Assembly: GCA_037349315.1 (NCBI GenBank)
Contig: JBAIAC010000001.1
Span: forward strand, 5,374,001 to 5,438,000
Direction of reading: 5' to 3'
DNA from: Chelydra serpentina
Lineage: Eukaryota; Chordata; Testudines; Chelydridae
Length of the DNA: 64,000 bases
Shown here piece after piece: positions 33,431-43,423 of this stretch. Under the pieces are notes generated by a model that was given only the letters and a program-made list of their open reading frames with translations, had not been told where the DNA came from and did no database searches. The stretch's first letter is position 1; the number at the start of each line of letters is the position of its first letter. The translations under genes were made by a program, and so were the position numbers.

Positions 33431-33788
33431 CTGTGGGATGGGAAAAAGGAAGTGAATTATTCACAAAGATAAATGTTCGTGAACAATGAATATAGTCTTT
33501 CTCTGTGAACAAGACCATGCACACTACCTATCACATGTGCACTCAGTACAAGGTCGAATTTTCTGTCTTTATATTGAGTGCCTGGGGTCTTGGTGTACAG
33601 ATCACACAAGCGGGGCCAGAAAATGGAATTTGGCTAGCAGGAGGCCATGGTAATCTGTAGACTTTTGGCTGCTGAAAGCTTACTTTACAGCAGCGCCCTC
33701 CTTTCTCGTTCCAAGCACTGCTCCTGGAGTTGCCCAGTTCCTGCTGCCGGTGATCCAGCAAGCATGAACTCTCCCCCTGTCACACCCA

Positions 33789-34595
33789 TGGCGCGGCTGT
33801 ACCCGTGAATGGTCCCTGCATGCTGCCGGAGAACTGCTCAGCATGAACGGTATGCTCCCCCCTCCCCCGCCCCCACCGCGTGGCTGTTCCCGGGAAAGAT
33901 CCCTGCATGCTGCTGGCGAACCGCTCAGCATGAACGGTCCGCCTCCCCGCCCCCAACACGTGGCTGGTCCCGGGAAAGATCCCTGCATGCTGCCGGCGAA
34001 CCGCTCAGCATGAACGGTCCTCCTCCCCGCCCCCAGCCCGTGGCTGGGCTCGGGAAAGATCCCTGCATGCTGCCGGCAAACCGCTCAGCATAAACGGTCT
34101 GCCTCCCCGCCCCCACCGTGTGGCTGTTCCCAGGAAAGATCCCTGCAAGCTGCCGGCGAACCGCTCAGCATGAACGGTCCGCCTCCCCGCCCCCACAACG
34201 TGGCTGTTCCCGGGAAAGATCCCTGCATGCTGCCGGTGAACCGCTCAGCATAAACGGTCCGCCTCCCCGCCCCCACCGCGTGGCTGATCCCGGGAAAGAT
34301 CCCTGCATGCTGCCGGCGAACCACTCAGCATGAACGGTCCTCCTCTCCGCCCCCACCGCGTGGCTGTTCCCGGGAAAGATCCCTGCATGCTGCCGGTGAA
34401 CCGCTCAGCATGAACGGTCCGCCTCCCCGCCCGCACCGCGTGGCTGGTCCCGGGAAAGATCCCTGCATGCTGCCAGCGAACCGCTCAGCATGAACGGTCC
34501 GCCTCCCCGCCCCCACCCCGTGGCTGAGCTCGGGAAAGATCCCTGCATGCTGCCGGTGAACCGCTCAGCATGAACGGTTCGTCTCCCTGCTCCCA
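33789..34595. repeat. 80-bp minisatellite, about ten copies
   Basis: The marker CATGAACGG/CATAAACGG recurs at about 33,842, 33,929, 34,009, 34,089, 34,169, 34,249, 34,329, 34,409, 34,489 and 34,569: exactly 80 bases after a longer first unit. Units share TGGCTGTTCCCGGGAAAGAT, CCCTGCATGCTGCCGG and CCTCCCCGCCCCC and differ by scattered point changes. 80 is not a multiple of three, so the same peptide appears in rotating frames and ends at a stop every few units, which argues against coding. It lies in the inferred intron of the Myb/SANT-like gene, just upstream of the 34,687 frame. Confidence 0.95.
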
Positions 34596-34624
34596 CGGCG
34601 TGGGTGGAAACCGCCGGGTAGAGT

Positions 34625-34632
34625 TATTTAAA
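34625..34632 (+). promoter_or_regulatory. TATA-like box upstream of the 96-codon frame
   Basis: TATTTAAA stands 55 bases before the ATG at 34,687, immediately after the minisatellite ends. The spacing allows a short 5' leader. Confidence 0.4.
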
Positions 34633-34686
34633 GGAACAGGCAGTCACTCCCCATGCTAAAATTCCCCTAATTCAAACCAGGGCACC

Positions 34687-34977
34687 ATGACCGATATCAC
34701 TCTGATGAGGATTACGGAGACAGAGAAAGACCGTATGCTGCGTGAATGCCAGCAAACACCGGGGCCCTATGTTGCCATGCTTTGCCAGGCAATGATACCG
34801 GAGTACCTGCTAATAGCCTGGTGCGGAAAAGTTTCCTACCATGGAGGAGGCAATAAGGCCACTCTCCCCAGGAACCTGATGCAAAGGCTTTCACAGTACC
34901 TCCAGGAGAGCTTCGTGGAGATGTCCCAGGAGGATTTCTCCTCTGTCCCCAGACGTGTTAACAGACTTTTCGAGTAG
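34687..34977 (+). CDS. Candidate third Harbinger protein, 96 aa, unknown function
   Basis: I do not recognise this protein. The frame starts at an ATG with A at -3 (GGCACCATGA), is preceded by TATTTAAA and followed 48 bases after its stop by AATAAA (35,025-35,030), so it has the parts of a small intronless gene. It sits on the plus strand inside the inferred intron of the minus-strand Myb/SANT-like gene. Residues 1-40 are mixed and include a hydrophobic segment EYLLIAWCGKV; residues 52-55 are HGGG. The C-terminal half is predicted-helix-like and basic (LPRNLMQRLSQYL, SVPRRVNRLFE). No zinc finger, Myb or DDE motif is visible. It could be a transposon accessory protein or a captured host fragment, or an untranslated frame. 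It is intact although the transposase nearby has four stops. Confidence 0.5.
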   Translation: MTDITLMRITETEKDRMLRECQQTPGPYVAMLCQAMIPEYLLIAWCGKVSYHGGGNKATLPRNLMQRLSQYLQESFVEMSQEDFSSVPRRVNRLFE

Positions 34978-35024
34978 CTGCACTGGAAACAACTAAAAAC
35001 TAAAGCGCCTATGGCAAACTAATC

Positions 35025-35030
35025 AATAAA
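35025..35030 (+). terminator. Poly(A) signal after the 96-codon frame
   Basis: AATAAA, 48 bases past the stop codon of the 34,687-34,977 frame and on the same strand. Confidence 0.45.
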
Positions 35031-35088
35031 AACCCATTGCCAACATACCATGCACATTCTATTCAAAATAAATGTTTAAAACACTCAC

Positions 35089-35692
35089 CTACTGATCCTT
35101 CCCCTGATTCACGATCTGGGTTACTGCCTTGGGAGGGTTGGTAGAGGATCTCAGTCAGGGTGATGAAGAGATCCTGGCTGTCGGGGAAATCAACGTTGAA
35201 AGCGCTGTCGACTGCCTCGTCCTCCTCATCTCCTTCCTCATCTTCCCCGTCCGCGAAAACCTCAGAGGAAGTGGCCGTAGATAAGACCCCATTGTTGGAG
35301 TCCACGGACACTGGTGGGGTAGTGGTGGCAGCCCCACCTAGAATCGCATGCAGCGCCTCATAGAAACGGCATGTTTGGGGCTTAGATCCGGAGCGTCTGT
35401 TTGACTCTTTGGTCTTCTGGTACGCTTGTCGCAGCTCCTTGATTTTCACGCGGCACTGCGTTGCATCCCCGCTGTAGACTCTCTCCGTCATGGCCTTAGA
35501 TATTTTTTCATAATTTTTTGCATTCCGTCTTTTGGATCGGAGCTCGGATAGGACGGATTCATCTCCCCACACAGCGATCAGATCCAAGACTTCCCGATCA
35601 GTCCATGCTGGAGCCCTCTTTCTATTTTGGGATTGCATGGTCACCTCTGCTGGAGAGCTCTGCATCGTTGCCAGTGCTGCTGAGCTCGCCAT
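35089..35692 (-). CDS. Myb/SANT-like Harbinger protein, exon 1
   Basis: The likely start is ATG at 35,692 (MASSAALATMQSSPAEV), since the longer frame to 35,746 only adds an unrelated leader. Residues about 25-110 form a Myb/SANT-like (trihelix-type) DNA-binding domain: RAPAWTDREVLDLIAVWGDE, then RNAKNYEKISKAMTERVYSG, CRVKIKELRQAYQKTKE and TCRFYEALHAILG. An acidic stretch (DGEDEEGDEEDEAVD) follows. A consensus donor (CAGTAG then GTGAGTG) ends the exon at 35,089. The family partner of Harbinger transposase binds the element ends and helps nuclear import. The frame is open through the exon. Transcription would start near the right inverted repeat and run toward exon 2 at 33,430. Confidence 0.85.
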
Positions 35693-36340
35693 GATGTCCA
35701 AACAGGAAATGAGATTCAAACTGGCCAGACAGGAAAAGGAATTCAAATTTTCCCGGGGCTTTTCCTGTGTGGCTGGTCAGAGCATCCGAGCTCGGACTGC
35801 TGTCCAGAGTGTCCACAGAGAGGTGCACTGTGGGATAGCTTCCGGAGCTATTAGCGTCGAATTCCATCCACAGTCACCCGAATTCGACATGGCCATGTCG
35901 AATTTAGCGCTACTCCCCTCGTCGGGGAGGAGTACAGCAATCGATTTAAAGAGCCATTTATGTCAAAATAAAGAGCTTCGTTGTGTGGACGGGTGCAGGG
36001 TTAATTCAAGTTAACACAGCTAACTTCGACATAAACTCCTAGTGTAGACCAGGCCTAAGAGTAAGGAGTCCATGGAAAAACCCAAATATGTTGAAAATCA
36101 TGTGTATAAACTGTTCATTGAATGGTTACCTAGAGCAAATACTTTAATTAAAAAACATCTAGATTTATAAACAGAAGAAAGAGTTACATTGTTTGGACAA
36201 TTGATTCACAATGAATAAACTGAGCAGTTCTCTTAAAAAAAAATGAATGTGCAAACCTGCAAACACAGACGTTCAGTAAACCACATTTTTTGCAATTATG
36301 TCCATTCACATTGCTATACTGCTCCCATTACCACAACAGC

Positions 36341-36406
36341 ATCTGATGAAGAGGGTTCTAGCCCACGAATAAATTTGTTAGTCTCTAAGGTGCCACAAGT
36401 ACTCCT
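36341..36406 (+). mobile_element. Penelope-like element tail fragment
   Basis: ATCTGATGAAGAGGGTTCTA, then GCCCACGAATAAATTTGTTA and GTCTCTAAGGTGCCACAAGT, is the end of a PLE subfamily related to that at 58,200-58,320. It retains the hammerhead block CTGATGA (36,343-36,349) but has GAAT instead of GAAA, and the stem III region is deleted. No TSD was found. Confidence 0.65.
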
Positions 36407-36409
36407 TGT

Positions 36410-37553
36410 TTATTTGGATAGAAGAAATCCTGCTGCCTTTAAAATATGCAGAGAGATATGTCACCTTTATGGTTTTAGCTATTTCCTCCACCCCTCCAAA
36501 CTCAACATTTCAATCTTTGCTAGTAAGAAGTAAAAAGCTAGAGTACTACTCCCCACCCCCGGCATTTTCTAGCCCCCTGTACTTACCTACATTAACATTA
36601 CAGCGTCCTTATGATCACTCCTACACATGAGGCCCGGAAGAAAACTTGTAAATTGCCAGTGACATCATCTGTGAGAAAAATGACTCACTTTATGAAACAG
36701 CAGGGAAAATTAAATTTACTCCCAACCACCCGAGAGCTTCTTCACAGAATCAGTGTGTGGCAGGAGTGATAGGAGACGTAAATCTGTTTTCTATTTCAGA
36801 AAGACAAAGATATTTGTAATGAGCTAGAGTACATAGAGTAAAATTACCATCCACTGTCATTGAAATGTATTTCCCCTGTGGTTTTACCAAAAAAGGTATG
36901 AAATTGAGACAGAAAATAAAACAGGTAATGCTACAGGCAGAGAAAGTGGATTAGTACACATCACCAGTGATGTGTGACCAGCTTACAAATCAGTAGGTTT
37001 CATGACTGACAGTACCAGAAGACAGGTCTTTTCAAAATTCTCTCTGAAGCAGCCTTATCTCAGAACATAGCAGCATTGAAACTTTTACATAAGCCATTTT
37101 TCTACAGTATACTGATGACATTGAGGAAAAATTAATACACAGAGGCCAAAGGTTCCACAGATCTCTTCAACCCATCAAGGGCACTGACAAAAAGAACCCA
37201 TTGTATTTTTTTCCCCTAATGAAATCCTTGATTATTATTGTTACTCCTCCTCATTCAAATCCAGATCCACATCAGGGCCTTTACTGCTCACAGTAGGCTA
37301 AGGACAATTTATCTTAAAGATTGCCTTGCCATCCATGCTCCACCAAAACCACTGCGCTCAACAGGTTTGCTGCATGGGGCGAAGCCAAATGTGAAACTCT
37401 CAGGAGTCAAGGGCAAAGTAACTATGCATAAGAGTGGTAATATGACTGCAGGTTTAAGCCAGAGAGAACATGCATTATCCAGCAAGCTAATGTGCAACAG
37501 CATGATGCTGCTCCCTGAATTATACTGAGCCTTCTAGAAGAAACACCACATAT
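36410..37553. other. No gene recognised
   Basis: Unique AT-rich DNA; small frames only. 36,059-36,340 is likewise empty. Confidence 0.5.
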
Positions 37554-37556
37554 TAA

Positions 37557-37677
37557 GGGTGGGATTTTCAGAAGCAGTCAGTCAGCACTAACGTAACTCT
37601 GCTCCCATCGAAGTGAAGCATTGATGTCAACGGAAGCAGATTTAAGCCTCTGCCAAGTGTTTTTGAAAATCCCACCC
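37557..37677. mobile_element. 121-bp palindromic MITE with TAA TSD
   Basis: A perfect 13-bp inverted repeat, GGGTGGGATTTTC at the left and GAAAATCCCACCC at the right, is flanked by TAA (37,554-37,556 and 37,678-37,680). The inside is an imperfect palindrome centred near CTGCTCCCATCGAAGTGAAG. The TAA duplication suggests Harbinger mobilisation. It shares the CTCCCAT-GAAGT core style with the short palindromic repeats elsewhere in the window. Confidence 0.75.
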
Positions 37678-37755
37678 TAAAACCTTATAAAACATTATTG
37701 CTTTTTAGTTTTCTTTGTCTGGTAGTTTAGCCAAGAAACCTTTTTTGTTTTATTT

Positions 37756-37778
37756 ACACACACACACACACACACACT
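37756..37778. repeat. (AC)n microsatellite
   Basis: About eleven AC units. The flanks 37,681-37,755 and 37,779-38,419 show no gene. Confidence 0.9.
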
Positions 37779-38540
37779 GAATTTTAGATGTTCTATTTCC
37801 TTATCAAAGCATGAAAGTAACACTTCACAAACATGCCGAATAAATTAATTAATAATTTAAACAAAAAATGGAATAATCCTTACTTTGGGACACATTTCTT
37901 ATCTATAGTAGTTGGAATTATAGGTAATAAATGGTAGCAATTAACATTGTTTTCTCCCCCTAATAGTCTTCAGTAAAGGGATAATTACTTTATTACTATT
38001 AGGACCTAATAGACATTTAAGTGTTAATAGTGTGTTTTTTAAACCATATTGTATATAAGATGAGAGAAACTTTGAAATTCCACATTTAGGGTCCAATTTT
38101 GCATTTCCTAGATCACATAAATAATCCTATTACAATCAATGGACACTGTAGAAAAGAGTGTTGGTGATGTTGAATGCCATTTTCTGTACCAGTTAAGTAT
38201 GTGAGAGTTTTGCCATTGACTTAAATGAGAGTAAAAGTGGACCTAACTGGAAAATACTTTACATTTTCAGTACGTGAACTGCTAAAAGAATCCTGTCCTA
38301 ATCAATAGAAGAACTTGTCCAGAGAGGCAGAAATTACAAGTGTTATAAACCCCTGCTTGGCTTTCTCCAGGGAGAGGTAGATAGTGAAAATCTGTCTGAA
38401 TTGGTTAAAAATGCCTTCCATTACGTTAGTATCAGTGCACCTCATAATCTTTAATATATTTATTCTCCCAGCAGTTCTGTGAGGGACAGAAGCACCATTG
38501 TCCCCATTTTACAGATAAGTGACAGACACAGAGAGACTAA

Positions 38541-38772
38541 AGGTATGTCTATGCAGCATTGTGGAGAAAGCAGCATTGTGGAGAAACCTGCCAGCCCAGG
38601 TCAACAGACTTGGATTAGTAAAGCCTGTGCTAGTGCTTTGAAGGTGGGTTTCAGAGTCCAAGCTCCAGCCAAAGCCACAACTTGGAAGTGCTGTGTACCC
38701 AGTTATTTTTAAGAGCGCTATCACAAGTTCAGGCTGGAAGGCGAGCTGCAAAATGCTGTGTAGACATACACC
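38541..38772. mobile_element. Harbinger-type MITE in a MIR, TAA TSD
   Basis: The left end AGGTATGTCTATGCAGCATT and inverted right end GGTGTATGTCTACACAGCAT match. TAA flanks both sides (38,538-38,540 and 38,773-38,775). It is related to 2663-2952 and non-coding. Confidence 0.85.
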
Positions 38773-38848
38773 TAATTGACTTGCTTAAGGTCACACAGGA
38801 GGTCTGTGGCAAAACAGGGATTTAACCTGGGTCTCTCAAATCCTAGGC

Positions 38849-39953
38849 CAGTGGTCTCCAACCTTTTTACACACAAGATCACTTTTTGAATTTAAGATCA
38901 ACCCAGGATCTACCGCACCCCTTCCCCGAGGGCCCGCCCCAGTCACTCCATTCCCCGCTCCCTCCATCACTCACTCTCCCCCACCCTCACTCACTTTCAT
39001 CAGGCTGGGGCAGGGGGTTGGGGTGCAGGAGGGGGTGCAGGCTCTGGGCAGGGGCTGAGGGGTTCAGAGTGTGGGAGAGGGCTTCGGGCTGAGCCTGGGG
39101 CAGGGGGTTGGGGTGCAGGAGTGAGGGGTAAAAGCTCTGGGAGGGAGTTTGGGTGCAGGGGTCATATGGTCACACTGCACCAAATCTCATAGAATCCACT
39201 GGACATTTCATGAGTTTTACTTTTTATTAGTGTCATTTGTGGTTTATAGATCCAAAATCCTTCAGGGATTGTCACAAATCAGTATAACATTCTCAATTGT
39301 GGGGTTTGCACTGGTTGAGCCTGGGGCAGGGGGTTGGGATGTAGGAGTGAGGGGTGTGAGAACTGGAAGGGAGTTTGGTGCAGGAGGGGGATCCAAGCTG
39401 GGACAGGGGATTGGGTTGCAGGAGAGAGTGCGAGGTGCAGGGTCTGGCCAGGAGGTGCTTACCACAGGCAGTTCCTGGTCTGTGGTGCAGCAGGGCTCAG
39501 GTAGGCTGCCTGCCTGCCATGGCCCCACGCTGCTCCGGAAGCGGCTGGCTGCTGATGATACATTTCTGTGGCCCCTGCTGCCTCCACCCCCAGCAACGTC
39601 CCCGCAGCTCCCATTGGCCAGGAACCGGTCAATGGGAGCTGCAGACATGGCGCTTGCAGGTGCGGGCAGCGCAAAGACCCACTGCCTCCCTTCCTCCCCA
39701 GGGGCCACAGCCAGCCGCTTCCAGGAGCGGTGTGGGGCCTTGGCAGGCCGGCAGCCTACCTGAGTCCCACTGCACCGGATCAAGCTCGGCTCCTCTACTG
39801 ATTCGCCTGGAGCGGCACTCAGGCAATCTCAGAGGGACTCAGGACCATTCGGTCAGGATCAGAGGTGACTTTTAGCGGCCCGGAGATCGCAATCAACTAG
39901 CAGAGGCTCCAGGATTGACCAGTCGATCGCAATCCACGAGTTGGTGACCACTG
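38849..39953. mobile_element. hAT element, 1.1 kb, perfect 8-bp TSD
   Basis: The ends are CAGTGGTCTCCAAC and, inverted, CAGTGGTCACCAAC (13 of 14). The exact TSD TCCTAGGC lies at 38,841-38,848 and 39,954-39,961. The interior has G-rich tandem motifs (GGGGCAGGGGGTTGGGGTGC type, about 39,000-39,420), likely to fold as G-quadruplexes, and a GC-rich right half. Frames up to 204 codons cross it on both strands, but they are simple-composition frames without a transposase motif, so I treat it as non-autonomous. Confidence 0.88.
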
Positions 39954-40061
39954 TCCTAGGCTAACACCATAACTACTCGACTACATTTCCTTCTCTGATA
40001 TGGATTCTGCTTGTATGTGGCTGCTGATTATTATTATTCATATTGCCACACTGCCTAGGAG

Positions 40062-42285
40062 CAGAGGTGGATTAAGATTTATTGGGGCCCTGGGCGCAAA
40101 GAACATTTGCCCCCCACCCCATCCCATTAAAAACACAAATGTATCAAAATTCATTAATACAAAGACTCGCTTTACTTTTAAAGAGATTGCATGTTATTAT
40201 TTTGATTCTGTGGCTTGTATTCCATCAAAGGTCCTTTTCACCACCATCTATTGAACTTAGAATAGCTTAGGAAACTAATTGCAGGCAGACTTTGATTATC
40301 ATTCACAGTAAGATCTCTACATAGCAATGGGAAAAAATTGTGCTACACTTAATATTCTGTAAATATCTCTTTTTTATGAACCTGTTACACTTAAATTGTA
40401 GTAATATTATCACATTATGTAATCAAAAATACAAACATATAAAACACTATATCATATAGGTGTTCAGAAGGGAGAGAGGAGGATGTGCAGGGGATAAAGG
40501 AGGCAGGAGGAGGTTGTCATAGACGGAATTGGAGAATATGAAGAAGTACCAGGGTCAGAGGGGTTCTTCAGCGCAGGAGGAAGATTGAGGGGTGTGCTGG
40601 GGAATATGGTAAACAAAGGGGGGATTGGGGAGCTTGGGGTGTGGGAGGAGACAGAAGAGAATGGAAGAGAAGTGGGGACAGAAGGGGAGCTGAGAAAGCA
40701 ATGGAGACGGAGTGGGAATGGGAGGTGGAAGGGAGCACAAGTGAGTGTACAGAGTGGGTATGGGACAGGAACCTCTGGGGAAGTAAAGAGGGAGAATGTG
40801 AGAGGTTGGCCCTAGGAGGGGGCCAAAGCAGTGAGAAGACTGGGGCTAGAATGGCAGCTCCCCAACTCAAGGAGTTAGGGAAGAACAAGTAGCATCGCCC
40901 CTCCAAGGACTTGCAAGAAGAACTGTGCTGAGTATTTATCGACTCCCATGAGTAGTAAACCAAGCTCAGGATTTAGGACTGTCCAAGAGGCGAGGGTGGC
41001 AATAGGGATAAGCCACCAGCCTCCGCCACGCCAGCCGTTCAGCTTTGCTACAGACTCTGTGCTCCGCAGGGGACTGATCAGTAATTAAAATTTGACCCCT
41101 TTTGAAGGGGCACATTCTGTGCTCCCACCGCAGCCCTGCTATTATTGGTTAGGAGGATTGTCCCTTCTTATCATCTCAGCTGCTGATCGGGGGAGGCAGA
41201 GAAGGGGGTGAGGTGTGTGAGCTCTGGAAGCGGGCTCCTGGAGGAGGGGCTCTGGCTGCCCAGTCCTGCAGTTAGAGTTGGGTGTGCATTGTGAACAGAC
41301 CTCCGGTACAAAATTCGGGGGAGGGAGGACAGGTGCTCTCTCACCTTCATAAATTGTGCCTCTGCCCTGGGGCCAAAGGAGCTAGCTCGCACTGCAGCAC
41401 CAGGGCTGGAGAAGTTCTGTGCTGCTGCCAATTATTCAGGGGGCCCGTGCCCCCTACTTGCCTCCCCCTTGTGCATGCCCCTGGTGCTCTGTGTCTGCCA
41501 CAGTTCCCCCCCACACACCTGCCCAGGGCTCAGTTTCAGCCCCAGAGCTCCAAGAAGCCCCTTCCTCCTTCTGTGGCACCACTGCATTCCGTCTCCACGT
41601 TTTTTCCCCCGCCCCGGGTTCAGTCTGGACTCCCTGGTCTGGGTTTCCTCTGCAGCCCATCCAGCCCAGCTCTGCCTCATGGCTCTGATTTCAGCCACTG
41701 CTACAGGGACCCCCAAAATGGAAATGCGAGGGCTGGACCCGGAATGGCACCCAACATGGTGGTGCCACCGTGGCACCAACTGCTGTGCACGCTGACTGCC
41801 TGTCCCAGCAGGAGCTGGAGCTGCTGCCAGGGGCCCCCAAATCACAGGCACCGACTTTCTCTGGCGCCGGTGGGAGCTCATGCCCAGCGTCGGGGGCGGG
41901 GCCCCGCTCCCGACGCCGGGCCCCGCGCCCCCGACGCCGGGTGACGTTGCGGGGCCCCGCCCCCGACGCCGGGCCCCGCCCCTGACGCCGGGTGATGTTG
42001 CGGGGCCCCGCCCCCGATGCCGATGCAACGTCGCCCAGCATCGGGGGCTGGGCCCCGCAACGTCTCCCAGTGCTAAGGTAAGATGGCGGCGGGCCCCGGG
42101 GTTGGCGGGGAGCTGGCCGCAGATCCCGGGGATGGCGGGGAGCTGCCGGTGGGTGCGGAGCACCCACCAATTTTTCCCCGTGGGTGCTCCAGCCCCGGAG
42201 CACCCATGAAGTCGGCGCCTATGCCCCAAATTGGACAGGACGCCGGGGCACGGGCCCCATGGGCCTGTGCATTAATCCACCACTG
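40062..42285. mobile_element. Non-autonomous hAT element, 2.2 kb, with a nested hAT
   Basis: The ends are CAGAGGTGGATTAA and, inverted, CAGTGGTGGATTAA (13 of 14). The exact 8-bp TSD CCTAGGAG lies at 40,054-40,061 and 42,286-42,293. The interior holds a purine-rich block (about 40,465-40,830), a GC-rich right half and a complete second hAT element at 41,843-42,223. The open frames (up to 265 codons on the minus strand) are low-complexity and show no hAT, BED or dimerisation motif. Confidence 0.9.
41843..42223. mobile_element. Nested hAT MITE, 381 bp, perfect 8-bp TSD
   Basis: The ends are CACAGGCACCGACTTT and, inverted, CATAGGCGCCGACTTC. The exact TSD CCCCAAAT lies at 41,835-41,842 and 42,224-42,231. 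The interior is extremely GC-rich, with tandem GACGCCGGGCCCCGC-type units (41,890-42,050) and an inverted GGGTGCTCC...GGAGCACCC pair near the right end (42,183-42,205). It arrived after the surrounding hAT element. Confidence 0.92.
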
Positions 42286-42369
42286 CCTAGGAGCCTTAGT
42301 TGTGGATCAGGACCCCCACTATGCTATCATTCAGGGAAACATGAGCATCACCCTCCTGCACTATTTTAG

Positions 42370-43415
42370 CATTTTTTGCTGTCCCACAGGTTCCACCTGT
42401 AGTTACAACTGCAGCCACAGTAACTCCATTATTATTTAATAACAGCAGCAATATGGGTGGCGTATCTTGTCAGACAGCAGCGTGTTCTCCCTGTTGATGC
42501 CTGGACTGTTCTAATCAGTACATGCCCTGCTGCTGCTTCTCTGCCAACAAGATCATTTTATTTTTGTTGTCATTGCCTAATGAGGCAATGGGCTTTTTCA
42601 TTGGATATAGAGTCACCCGTTATTCTGACACCCCAGAGCAGTACCTCTCAGGACAGAACAGACAGTATCAAAGGAGGTGTGCTGAAAAGGAGGACAAGGT
42701 TATGACCACTTTCCATCAGACACTAGCAAAGAAGACACATATAGTTGGGGCTCTTTTTAAAACAGTCAGTTTATCACAGGGAAGAACCTAAGGCATAAGG
42801 AATGTGTGGGTTGTTTCCCAAGCAAAATTGATATACGGCTTTATTATTGTCTCTCTTTTAAGATACAAATCTATGAGCTAATGTATGACTTAGAGGCAGT
42901 TTTGCAATACAACACAGCTGCAGCTGTCCCCGTGGAAAAGGAGATGTCAATGCACGTGTGCTGTTTTTCTAAGGGATGACAAATGATGGCGTTACAATGT
43001 AGTGAATTCACTCCAGAGTTTATGCAACTATAGTCCAGTAGAATCCATGCTATTCAGATATGACAGGGCAGGGAGCGGTTTGTCAGGGAGCTGGAAAACA
43101 ATTGCTCCTGATTCTCTATAGAAATAATTTAAAGGAGAACAACAGCTCTCCCTAAACAAAGAGAGTTTTATAGCAGTTAGGCTGCTGCAGCCAGAAGCAT
43201 CATTGGGGCACATAGCAGTGCTCTTATCAACAAATAGCAGCAACAAAGAGGATTAGCAGGGATAAGGTAGAACTGAGAGTGTCAAAGCACATATCCTGGT
43301 TGTGTAAGGGGAAGACACATATGACTTCCCCGCACACCCACAGACAATAGTGGCACAGACATTTTGGGTCCTTTGTCATTAGCACCAATGTATGCAATGG
43401 AAGAAAGAACCATGG
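42370..43415. other. No gene recognised
   Basis: Unique DNA between two hAT insertions. Frames are short and uninformative. Confidence 0.5.
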
Positions 43416-43423
43416 TTGCCAAT

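Larger units (their letters stand above)
30536..36055. mobile_element. Complete Harbinger (PIF) DNA transposon, 5.5 kb
   Basis: The left end GGGTATGTCTACACTA and inverted right end GGCCTGGTCTACACTA share an exact 10-bp block, GTCTACACTA. The 3-bp TSD TAA lies at 30,533-30,535 and 36,056-36,058, the Harbinger rule. Inside, left to right: a transposase gene (+), a tandemly duplicated convergent 3' region, exon 2 of a Myb/SANT-like gene (-), an 80-bp minisatellite, a small + strand gene-like unit, and exon 1 of the Myb/SANT-like gene (-). GC and CpG content are well above the surroundings. It is fully bounded, but the transposase has four stops, so this copy cannot move itself. A second copy at 54,022 is truncated. 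Confidence 0.93.
38420..40000 (-). repeat. MIR-like SINE split in three by two transposons
   Basis: Three pieces read continuously as one antisense MIR: 38,420-38,540 (CCCCATTTTACAGATAAGTG), 38,773-38,848 (CTTGCTTAAGGTCACACAGG, then TTTAACCTGGGTCTCTCAAA) and 39,954-40,000 (GGCTAACACCATAACTACTC). The gaps are filled exactly by the Harbinger MITE 38,541-38,772 and the hAT element 38,849-39,953, each with its TSD. Confidence 0.8.
40013..42365 (-). repeat. MIR-like SINE tail split by an hAT element
   Basis: 40,013-40,061 (ATTATTATTATTCATATTGC) and 42,286-42,365 (AGTTGTGGATCAGGACCCCC, ACTATGCTATCATTCAGGGA) join into one MIR-like antisense piece of the kind at 22,795-22,880 and 62,385-62,640. The gap is the hAT element 40,062-42,285. 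Confidence 0.6.

Noticed and set aside
33789..34595. CRISPR-like array
   Set aside because: The repeats are contiguous without unique spacers, and the context is a vertebrate transposon. It is a minisatellite.
33925..34596. Repeated 63-codon minus-strand frames starting every 80 bases
   Set aside because: They are one peptide repeated by the minisatellite in rotating frames. A real protein repeat would have a period divisible by three.
39149..39783. Overlapping 166-204-codon frames on both strands
   Set aside because: Both strands are open over the same GC-rich part of an hAT element, with no transposase motif. Composition explains them.
41432..42229. 265-codon minus-strand frame
   Set aside because: It spans the nested GC-rich hAT MITE and its host element, is made of Gly/Pro/Arg/Ala-rich low-complexity sequence and crosses a TSD boundary. 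Lack of stops is due to GC content.
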